This document shows positions 12,301 through 24,300 of a stretch of 64,000 bases of DNA, one piece after another (the stretch's first letter is position 1; the number at the start of each line of letters is the position of its first letter). A program made the position numbers and the translations under genes. The DNA is from Owenia fusiformis (taxonomy: Eukaryota > Annelida > Polychaeta > Sabellida > Oweniidae), in NCBI GenBank assembly GCA_903813345.2, contig CAIIXF020000007.1, positions 29,065,564-29,129,563 on the forward strand, given 5' to 3'. Under the pieces are notes generated by a model. That model made no database searches. It had not been told where the DNA came from and saw nothing but the letters and a program-made list of their open reading frames with translations.

Positions 12301-15300
12301 TTTGGGTACAATTTGTGGAGGATTTGTTTTAAATTGTCCTAACCATCTACCTTCTGTTTTTTGCAAGTTAGGCTTAAGGCCAGAAATTTCTGAAAAGGTT
12401 CTTAAAATCTGAAGGGCTCTTTCGGTTGATGCTATGGAGTTCATGAAAAAAGTTGTATCATCAGCAAACATTGAAATTTTTACTTCGGTATTATTTAAGA
12501 GAATGCCTCCAATTTCGTTATTTTGTCTAATAGATATGGCTAGTATTTCCGCTACGATTATGAAAAGGTATGCCGATAGGGGGCATCCTTGACGGACTCC
12601 CCTGGATGGTGAAAACATAGTTGATTGATACCCATTATTTGTTATACATGTTTGAGCATTTTTGTAAAAGGTTTTTACCCATTTAATCAGTGTCCCGCCA
12701 AAATTGAATAATGTAAGAGCTTTCTCAATAAATTTCCAGTTTACCGAATCAAAGGCTTTTTCGAAGTCAATTTGAAGAAGTAAGCCAGGGATGTTACCTT
12801 GGTCAGTGAATTCTAAGATATCTTCTATAAGTCTAATATTTTCCCCTATGTATCTGTCCGTTACATAAGCAGATTGGTCGGTGTTAATTATAGATGTTAA
12901 AGTTTTACGTATCCTATTCGCGATTGATTTAGTACCTATTTTATAGTCGGTGTTCAATAGAGTAATTGGCCTCCAATTTTTAAGGAATAATCTAATTTTG
13001 TCTTTCTTCGGAATTAAGGTAATGACGCCTTGCTTTTGGGAAATTGATAGCTCTCCAGATTCAAAAGCATAGTTTAAACTGTCTACGACTAAATCTTTAA
13101 CATTAATCCAGAAGAACTTGTAAAAATTTGCTGTGAAGCCATCAGTGCCGGGCGATTTATCATTTGGCATATTTTTAAGGGATTTAGCGCATTCCTCAAC
13201 TGTTAGTAACCCTTCACAAGATAACTTTTCATTTTCATTTAGCTTTGGAATATTCGAACCGCGTACAAAATTATCAATGTTATTTAAGAGGTCTTCATCG
13301 TTCAATTTTTCTGTGTATAAATTTTCGTAAAACCGTTTTTCTTCTTTTAAGATTTCCTTTGGGTCGTGAATAATTGTACCATTGTCAGTTTGTAGTTTTT
13401 GAATAGTTTTGTTTATATAGTTACGATGTTCTAAAGATAGGAAAAATTTGCTATTTTGTTCACCATTTTCGTACCATTTAGTTTTGGATCGGACAATAGA
13501 GGCCAATGTTTCATTCTTATTTAAATTTTCAATTTCTAATTTTGTATTAAAGTAGTCGTTTTTCGTTGCTTCCGTTACGTTATCCTGATTTATTTTGATT
13601 TCTAAATTGGATAATTTCATTTTTAATTCATTGTCAGTTTTCTTACGTATTTTGGATTTGTAAATGGAATGTGAAATTATTGTGGACCTTATGTCTAATT
13701 TGACCATTTCCCATAGCAGACCTTTATTTTCTAAGTAACCATGCTTTAATTTTGATTCAGCTATACAATCGCGAATTTTGGTAGCAAATTCCAAGTCGTT
13801 TAATAAGTTATTATTGAATTTCCATAAACCCCTCCCCCTTTCTTTATTAACTTCAGAAAATTGTAACCTTAAAATGCTGTGATCTGATAAAAGTCCAGGT
13901 AGAGTCTTAATATCATCAAATTGATTGAGTAAATGGGTAGAGATTAAAAAATAATCAAGTCTTGATTGTCTAAAAGGGCGTTTTTGTCTCCATGTATAAC
14001 GTTTTAAATCAGGATATGCCGTTCTAAAAATGTCGGTCAAATCAAAGGTACTCATAAAGGTTTCAATTTTCTTGACATATGTGGTCACTTTATCATTTTC
14101 CCCTCCCATTTTATCTAAGCGTGGATTAAATATTGCGTTAAAATCGCCTCCAAAAATGATATTTTCAGCATTCATGTTTAGAATGTGGTTCTCAATTTCA
14201 TCTATTAGGGATTTTTGCTGATTTTCATAGTTCTGAGTCGGAGCATATAAATTAATTAACAGTATTCTATCTTTATCAAAGGAAATGTCTAAAATAATAT
14301 ATCTTCCGTTTTTATCTTGTATTTTTTCATGAATTGTATAATTTATTGTTTTATCCAAGAGTATTGCTACCCCTCTGCTATCGTTGGACCCATGTGAGAA
14401 GATTATTTCATTTCCCCAATTGTTTTTCCACATGTTTAAATCATTTTCGTTGGAATGCGTTTCTTGAAGCATAACAATTGCTGGCGTCATATCCGAAAGG
14501 TGATGGAATATGCGTTGTCTTTTCGAATAATCTCGAATACCTCTTACGTTATAGGAGATGATGCTTAAATTATTCATTTTGGTACGTATTTATCGAAATA
14601 GGATTGGCAAAGTGCCTTATACTTTGAGGCTGAATGTGAATTTGAATTAGGGGGAGCATGTATATATATTACGTAAGTGTTATTAAGTTCAGATAGGAGC
14701 ATGGTGTATGTTGGCTGGAAAGATTTTCGGTTTCCGCCTGAGGATGAGATATTTAAATATATACAAGTTTGTTTTAAAAAGAAACAATGAATACGAAACA
14801 AAATAACAAAACAAAACAAACTGCAAAATCGTGTCTTATATGACACCAAATGGCATGAAGACACTTTAGCTTGTGTCTTTAACTCGCTAAATTACAATTG
14901 TACTATCTGTACTATACACAATACATCGTTAAAACATTTTAATTAAGTACATGGTAGGTTTGTGAACAGGATTGAAATGTTAATGCAATACAATTTACAT
15001 ACATGTAAGACATATATCATATCATATACATATCAATAAGGGATTCATATATAACCATTGATTACATAACAAAAGTTGTCAAACCATTTCATGAATTGCA
15101 CTTTATACATGGATGAGGTTTTAAAATATGTACAAATAAGTGGTGTACTTATGTCATTGCAGCTTCATAATTGCAACTCTCATAAAGATACATAGCCAAA
15201 TAAAAATTGTTACCTTAACAAAACACAATCGTACATGTGGTTATTTGCAACCTCATTTAGATACATGAATGTGGACAAAGCGGTTTAAGCACAGGATTAC

Positions 15301-18300
15301 ATTTATGCAGCATGCACCAATTCAATGCATAATTACAAAGTCCCATCTTCAACAATGCATGCTGAGTTTAAGTTCGAGTACATTTTACCATTTGCACTTT
15401 ATTTTATTGTCTGCACAAATAAATGAAGTTACCTTTTAAATGCATGCATTTACACAGTTACCTTTTAAATACATGCTAGTTTGAGCACGGGAGTTAATTT
15501 TATAACTTGCACCCTATTATGTTACATGCACAAATACAGTTCATACTAGCAAAGTCAGCTTATGATGAATGCAAGCTAAGTTTAAGTTTGAGCACCAGAG
15601 TACATTTTATAATTTGCATCCCATTATGTTGCATGCATAAATACGACGCATTCTTACAACGTTACCTTATACAACAAAGCATGCTAAGTTTAAATTTGAC
15701 CATAAGTGTAAGTTTTATAATCAACGTTACCTTATAAACAATGCCTGCTAAGTTTAAGTTTAAGCACGGTGGTACCTTTTATAATTTACATCTTATTATG
15801 TTGCATCCACAAGTACAATGCATACTTTCAATGTTACCATTGTATAAACAATGTGTGCTGGGTTTAATCAACAATGCCTTATCGACAATGCATATTAAGT
15901 TTAAATTTGAGCACGATAGCACGTTTTATCATCTGCACCTTGTTATGTTGCAGGGCCTGATACAATGGATACTTACAACGTCACCATCTAAACAATGCAT
16001 AATAAGTTTAAGGTTTCAGCACAAGAGCACATTTTATAATTTGCACCTTATTGTGCATGTTGCAGTCACAAATACAGAACATACATACAACGTTATAAAC
16101 AATGTATCTTAAGTTTAAGTTTGAGCATGATGGTACATTTCACAATATTTCAAATACAATGGATACATACAGCGTTACCTTATAAGCGATGAATAATAAC
16201 TTTAAAGTTTCAGCACAAGGGCACATTTTATGATTTGCACCTTACTATGTTGCCTGCCCAAATACAGTACATATTTACAAAGTTACCTTATAAACAATGC
16301 ATGCTAAGTTTGAGTTTGAGCACGATAGTACATTTTACAGTTTGTACCTTATTATGTTGCAGGCTCAAAAACAATATCATGGATACATACAACGTTACCT
16401 TATAAACAATGCATGCTAAGTTTAAGCTTGAGCACGATAGTACGTTTTATAATTTACACCTTATTATGTTGCATCCACAAATACAATGCGTACTTTCAAT
16501 GTTACCATAATGTATAAACAATGCGTGCTGTGTTTTAATTTGAACGAAAAAGCACAATTCATAATTAGCACCTTGTTATGTTGCATACCCAAGTACGGTA
16601 CATACTTACAACGTTGCCATATCAACAATGCATGTTAAGTTTAAATTTAAGCACGATACAATAGTACATTTTATTATTTGCACCTTCTTACGTTGCAGTG
16701 ACTGACAAAAAGGATACTTACGACGTCACCATCTAAAAGATGCATAATGAATTTGAAGTTTCAGCACAAGGGCACACTTTATGATTTGCACCTTATTGTG
16801 TTGCAGTCACAAATACAATACATACTTACAAGTTTTAAACAGTGGATGCTAAGTTTAATTTTGAGCATGACGGTACATTTAAGTGTTTGAGCGCAGGAGC
16901 ACAATTTATAATTTGCACCTTGTTATGTAGCAGGCTCGAATACCATGGATACATACAACGTTACCTATAAACGATGCATAATAATTTTAACGTTTCAGCA
17001 CATGAGCACATTTAATGATTTGCACTATATTATGTTGCATGCCCCAATACAATACATACTTACAAAGTTTGAGCACAATATTACCATTTTATAATTTGCA
17101 CCTCATTATGTTGCATGCATTAATACAATGCATGCTGGCAAAGTTACCATTGTATAGCCAATGCGTGCTGAGTTTAAGTTTGAGCCCAAGATTACCATTA
17201 TATAATTTGTCCCTTATTATGTTGCATACACTAATACAATGCATGCTTGCAAAGTTACAATCTACACAAAGCATGCTTAATTTAAGTTTGGGCATGAGAA
17301 TATCATTTTATAATTTGCACCTTATAATGTTGCATGCACTAATACAATGCATGCTGGCAAAGTTAGCATTGTATAGCCATTGTGTGCTGAGTTTAGGTTT
17401 GACCCCATATTACCATTATATAATTTGCCCCTTAAATTATGTTGCATACACTAATACAATGTATGCTTTCAAAGTTACAATGCATGCTTGGTTTAAGTTT
17501 GAGGACGAGAATATCATTTTATGATTTGCACCTTATTATGTTGCATACACTCGTACAATGCATGGTTATTAGTTACCGTGTAAATGATGCATGCTAAGTT
17601 TAAATTTGAGCACCTGATTACCCTTTTATAATATACACCGCATTATACTGCATGCCCAAAAAACAATGCAGCATTACGTATGAAGAAAAGTTGTTAAGTT
17701 TAAGATGTTTACCTTATTTGTGATTCGTCAAGATATCTGAACATACAAAGTATAGTATTTGCAAAGTGTACTTTAAATACAAGATTTTACTTAATGCACT
17801 TCATAGTTACCTTATTATGACTCAAAATTACAATCTTAAATTTTAAATCATTATCATGTATAAACGTATAGAGTATTCTTTATTTAAATTATGCAGCTCT
17901 AGTGAAGGGTATATGCACCATTAGGTACCATAAACATGAATGCTGTAAGATAAGGTTTCTAGACTACATGTACATTATAAACATTGACATGGTATTTATG
18001 GAAACAAAAAGTATATGTTAATTTTAAACATCTACAACCATTGATTTGATTTAAAACTCATTTGTGTACATAGACATAAACGCTGCATGGTTATAGACAT
18101 GGTACTTGCTATGAAAAACAACACATAATAACGCAACTAACACTATATATATATGTGTAAACAGTTCTGAGGAGAGTCCGTCATTCTTCCGAATTCGAAG
18201 CACTAGAGATGGATTCTTCTTGTAGAGCTTAATCCTATACGAGAGGGTCGTTTCGGTTACCTATATAACGTCAAGACTACTTACTGTATATATGAAACTT

Positions 18301-21300
18301 TAGGATTTCATATCAAAATTTCAATGTGAGATATTCTATCTGTATATATTTTGAATGTGATGATAATTGAATATAAGTAACCTCACCGACTCTCTGAGTA
18401 TAAGACTGTCAAGCCAATGTATGTTTTTTTTTGTTATATTGCCTCTCTCACAGCCATGAGAGATAAACCCCCAAAGTTTCTACCCTTCCATTTATTGGGG
18501 TTAAAGGCGTCTTTGTCACTTAGTTTGAAACCAGTTCCAGTTAGCTCATTATGTGGGTTGCATTCACCTAGAGTTTTGGTTCCAGTTGATTTAAGTATTG
18601 CTTTGAGGTATGGGTTTTGGCTGAATTTTAAGTAATTACCCTTTTTGAGCACATCTTCGAGATTCTTGTTCCAGCTGTTGAGTTTTGTGGGGGTGGCTGT
18701 TAGGTTTGACATATGATGGCACATCTTTTGGTTTTTTATCATCATTATGACATCCACTGCATTCGGATCATCCAGGTATTTTGCTTTTGAAGCACTGATA
18801 TATTGGGCTAAACTATTGTAGGTTACTCCCTTCTCGTTGAAGACACATTCATGTGTAGCTCCCAGGGGGGAGACTTGATCATTGTAGAGGGAGATATCAC
18901 CTTCGGTTCTGACTGTGCTTTGAAGTGGAAGAAGGTCGCTTGGTAGTTTGTGTAAATCGCGCACTTTGTAGCGTACTCCGTCTAGAGAAAGCGTGTCTGC
19001 ATACAAGGTACACTTTCGATTTAACGATTTCGCCTTTTTAAAGATAGGAAGCAGGATTTGTCTGTTTCGTTCGGCTTCTGCAGGAAGGCTATCGGACATG
19101 AAAACCCCTTTGTGGTTTTTAAGTTTAAATCGCTGCTTCCAGACGTTTTCCCTGTCTTGGTACCAAAGGAATTTGGCTGTCAGCGTTCTTGTGAATTTAT
19201 ATTTTGATTTTGGCCCTAGGGGTATACGATGTACTCGTTCAAATCGTATATTATCAGCTTCGATTCGAAAAATTACCATCACAAGATCAGAGGAATTGTA
19301 CAGAGCTGAGGCCCAGGTATACGTTAAAAATGTTTAAAATGTTCGCTAGTGTACTGAGTTGTTAATGCGTGGTGTATACATGTATATAAATAGACTAGAT
19401 TACTTACATGTATAAGAATAAGACTGATATTTATAAGCTTAATGGATAAGAATAAGACTGATTTTTATTAATGACAGTATACCCGGGCCTCAGGTACAGA
19501 GTAATCAATAACTAAGAAAGTCAAGTTTTATATTTTACTACCATTAAGCTTTCAGTGTGATGACTTTGTGTGGATTTTGGTTTATAGAGAATGGAGGGAT
19601 TAAATTCATTGTTCATACCATCTCACCCCAGCTGTATGGTGTGAATCAGTATTAGATAATAAGGCAGTGATCTCCCCATGTCACTTTTACCGGGGACTCC
19701 CCCTACTTGAAACCAAAGGCCCCCCAGTTGGCACCCAGTTGAAATCTCCACTTCAACTTCTGATTTGAAAAATGAGTGAAGTAAGCACCTACACTGAGAT
19801 ATTGTGAGCGTAGCGAGTGCTGATTTTTTCAGACTTGAAATCTTGCACCCAGTTGAAAATTTGTTTTGGGGAGAACACTGTAAGGGTTTAATCTTTTAAT
19901 CCTTCCACCTCAGGACACACCATCATTTTTCATACCAAGAAACACCAGAAATGTCCCATTCACACCATATCCTGATTAGCAGTGATAAGTCCCATGAAAA
20001 TATTTTCACCATCACAAGTCATGAGGATATAGATATGCATGCAGTGTTCCTTGGGTCAGTATTCAGATGACACTCACACTTACTGACTACAGTAAAACTT
20101 GCGTATATTGAACAATTTTGCTGAGAAAAAAATGTTCAGTGTAGGTAGGTGTTCATTTACAGAGAGGGTAATTTATACAGAAGTCAGCAGAGGATGTGCG
20201 GAGGAAGGGTGTCCACTAGAGACAGGTGTTCACTAGGGATGAGTTCATGTTCAGTGTTGGTAGGTGTTCACTCCAGAGAGGGTAATTTATACAGAAGTCA
20301 GTAGAGGATGTGCGGAGGAAGGGTGTCCACTAGAGACAGGTGTTCACTAGGGATGAGTTCATGTTCAGTGTTGGTAGGTGTTCACTCCAGAGAGGGTAAT
20401 TTATACAGAAGTCAGTAGAGGATGTGCGGAGGAAGGGTGTCCACTAGAGACAGGTGTTCACTAGGGATGAGTTCATGTTCAGTGTTGGTAGGTGTTCACT
20501 CCAGAGAGGGTAATTTATACAGAAGTCAGTAGAGGATGTGCGGAGGAAGGGTGTCCACTAGAGACAGGTGTTCACTAGGGATGAGTTCATGTTCAGTGTT
20601 GGTAGGTGTTCACTCCAGAGAGGGTAATTTATACAGAAGTCAGTAGAGGATGTGCGGAGGAAGGGTGTCCACTAGAGACAGGTGTTCACTAGGGATGAGT
20701 TCATGTTCAGTGTTGGTAGGTGTTCACTCCAGAGAGGGTAATTTATACAGAAGTCAGTAGAGGATGTGCGGAGGAAGGGTGTCCACTAGAGACAGGTGTT
20801 CACTAGGGATGAGTTCATGTTCAGTGTTGGTAGGTGTTCACTCCAGAGAGGGTAATTTATACAGAAATCAGTAGAGTATGTGCGGAGGAAGGGTGTCCAT
20901 TAGAGACAGGTATTCACTAGGGATGAGTTCATGTTCAGTGTTGGTAGGTGTTCACTCCGGAGAGGGTAATTTATACAGAAGTCAGTAGAGGATGTGCGGA
21001 AGAAGGGTGTCCACTAGTGACAGGTGTTCACTAGAGAGAGGTGTTCACTAAGACAGGTTTTACTGTACATTATCTGACTTTCCAAGCATGGCTGTAAAGT
21101 CTGAGTTCTATTAACCTCTTGACTACCTGGAGTGACAAGATTTCTCGTCATCTCAGAAATGATCTGGAAACCTAGAGTGACGAGAAAATCCGTCACAAAA
21201 ATTTTAACTAAAATTGCTCTTATTTGAACAATTTTCAACCAATTTACACGAAAATTGTTTTAAAATGTATAGAAATGATATCTGCCGTCTAATTTTACTA

Positions 21301-24300
21301 AGATGAGCATCTAAAGTTGTACAGGTATGTAGTAAAATCTCAAAAGATGGCAAAAATGAAAAATTCTCTGGTTTCAACCAATTTTAGAGCCTGGGATTCA
21401 AGAGGTTAATGGGTAATTCCAAAATACATCTGAGAATCCAGGAGGTAAAATGTCAGATTCTTCCTGAGATTGTTAGAAACTTTACCCATCCCCTCTTCAT
21501 TTTACCTCCTGGAATACTCAGGGTGACGGAGAAATAAGTCACAGGATTTCTCAATAAAATTACTCTAACTTTTACTTTTGTTTAGTTTATACAAAATACA
21601 TGTACAATGTAAATTAAAATGTTTGTATTTTTTTATGTTGGTAGTATTACCAAAATGAACATCAAACATTGTTTTAGATAGAAATATGTATGGCAAAAGC
21701 AATCAAAACTGCAGAGGTATTAACATGCAAAATGTCACCACCTGCCATTTGTAGCCACAATAGCCACAAAAATGTTGGAGACTATAACAACATGTCACTT
21801 CTTGCAGTGGCAGGGGCTTTCTTTAAAGCCCATTGTGGTGGTGACATAACAAAAATGGTCTGGTGTTCAAGAGATCAATTGATTCACTAAAGAAAAGAAA
21901 ATATTTATCTAATGTTGGTTTTAATGTACAAATAACATTTATTGTGCAAGCAGTATAATCTGACATGTATAAAGAAATTAACTTTGCAAAAACAAATTAA
22001 TAAAACACTGAACATGGATTTTATTTTTGATTGTCAGAATTAAGAACAAAAACATATTTATTGAGACTTTCAAAATCAATAGCCGCACATGTGTGATAGA
22101 TGAATTTATTTCTATCTAAACAAAAATCCAAGCAGGTATACTATTCAACTATTGTCTGTATTTTATTAGCTTTAATGCTACATTGCTGTAGCAAACGGAA
22201 CTCAATAAATATCTCTGCACGTTCATGATATTGAATATTCGCTTTTCCTCAGAATACAATTTATCTGGTATTAAATATTTAAGAAAAAAAAAGTTCAGGA
22301 GATACTTCTTTTTATTTTTATTTATAGCTCTGACTCCTGGTATCAAATACTGAATGTTATGAAAATGTTACACGACCTTAAGTTCTCATTTTTGGACATG
22401 TTTTACTTCTGATACAACATTTAATACATTATGGCAATCTGGGGGGGGGGTGGGCTTTGACTTTACCTTTCAGGCCCGTAGCCAGGATTTGCCAAGGGGG
22501 GGTTCAATTTTCAAAAATTTCTAGGGGGGGTTCACATTTGACAATTTTGCCCCAAATATGGCTAAAATCACTTGAAAAGTGCTCAAAATGGTAAAAAACT
22601 GCATGATTTTGAAAGAATTTTTGGCAAGGGGGGGGTTCGCCCGAACCCTGCGAACCCCCCCCTGGCTACGGGCCTGCCTTTACAGTGCCAAGAGCTACCA
22701 GATAAAAGGGAAATATTAACAAAATTACAAATTTTACTGGCATCCTCTTTTCTCAAGAGTTAACATTTTTACTCCAAACAGCACCTGATTACAGGAAACA
22801 AGATCAAGATTTTTACAATTTAAACATACAGTATGGACCCTCTGGCATTCTCTTGACTTAGTCAAAGCTTTCTTGCATCTCTAATGTCATCCCCATTTTT
22901 GTCAAAGGGGTGTCAATGAATACATGAAGAATATTACCTTTAGGAAATCCAAGCTGTTGTAGCTCATTGGACAATGATTCTCCATCAACATTGTATTTAG
23001 CAGCACTCGTTAGAATAAAGGAGAGACCCGATATGCTGGCTTTAACATCACTGGTATCTAAAAAATACAGTTCATTACTTGTTATAGGAGCTAGCTTAAC
23101 AACAGCGAGCTACTCACTAGCTAGCTTAACAACAACTAGCTACTTACTAGCTACCTGGGACTAGCTAGCTTAACACCAACTAGCTAGCTTAACAGTAACT
23201 AGCTACTGACTAGCTACAGTAGCTTAACAGTATTATCTAATGGCTATTATCTGACAGCAGTAAATTATACAATCACTTTACAATCACATGACTTTAAATT
23301 GAAATGTAGCTTTTTAGGTCCTTTAATAGATGTTCCAATGTGAAAGGAATATCAATTTAACATTGGAATTCTCTTGAAAGTCCATGGCTTAAACTAAAAG
23401 CAAAACAAAAAACATAGTGTAGTAATTTTCTGACAACATATTCTGACTGGTGACAGAATTGATCAAATAAATATTTCATGTGCAGGGTGGACTTATTACA
23501 CTGTCTCCTTAAAACTTACCAAATTTTGCATCTGCAGTCAGTTTAAAAACCTTTGCAAACTGGAATGAAAGAAAAGGTATTATTACTTTTACAGTGTTTG
23601 CTACATATGGGTTCTACATATGGGGAGACATCTATTTCAATAAACAATTATATAAAAACTAAATAACTTTTGTTGAAAGACAAAGGAGAAAACTGACTGT
23701 GAAAATTCCATCTGTGATAAATATATGATTCCCTGTCATTTTAGAATATTTGCACAATTCTTTCCTCACTTACAAGTGTAACAAAAAGGCAATATGACAA
23801 ATATCACCATCGGGCTATCTGGTAAGGTATTGTGAATGGTTACAAAAGTGTCACAGTTGTTAAAGACACCAATTATTCACCATATAATGCTGCAACGAAG
23901 CACTGATTGTCTACTGCCAGTCACAGAAGAGAGAAGGACAACATGTCACCCTTTCTTGAGGTTAACATAAAAACTTACATCAATGCTCCCTCCTAGAAGG
24001 TCTTTGATCACCTGAGCACATAGCAGCTTTATTTTAACAGATGTCTGAAAACAAAATAAATTTTTCAAAAGTACATGTAAAGTGAAATGGTAACCTTTAA
24101 CTGGTCTGAAAAATTATCCTGCCACTGATTCCTCTTGTTATAAACATATAAAATGCGCTATTCTTGTATATTGATACATTACAAAATTAATATTTGGGCC
24201 TCTGATAAGAATTATAATTAGCCATTATGTCCCTATCATTGAATATAATGCCTGAGGTCTGTCATCAATATAGCCCGAGCTTGCAAGGGCTATATTACGA

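Larger units (their letters stand above)
10360..19266 (-). mobile_element. L1/Tx1-like LINE with NADAR-type ORF1, 5'-truncated
   Basis: A minus-strand non-LTR retrotransposon of about 8.9 kb inserted in COMMD4 intron 5, in the same orientation as the gene. Order along the element: ORF1 remnant (19266-18434), a long repeat-rich spacer (18433-14578), intact ORF2 (14577-10810), a 3' UTR with an internal duplication, and a 27-nt A tail (T run 10360-10386). The exact 16-bp duplication at both ends shows that everything between them entered as one insertion or was added to it later. The 5' end stops inside the ORF1 RNA-binding region, which indicates 5' truncation. An intact ORF2, an exact duplication and a pure A tail suggest a fairly recent insertion. 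Confidence 0.9.

Noticed and set aside
15507-17524. Plus-strand frames with repeated [14 protein letters not shown] peptides
   Set aside because: They arise from the degenerate 105-110 bp array inside the LINE spacer.
19267-19282. GTG ATG as the start of LINE ORF1
   Set aside because: Both codons lie in the host-derived target-site duplication, so they are not the original start.
18993-19337. 114-codon plus-strand frame
   Set aside because: Antisense shadow of the LINE ORF1 that runs through the target-site duplication.
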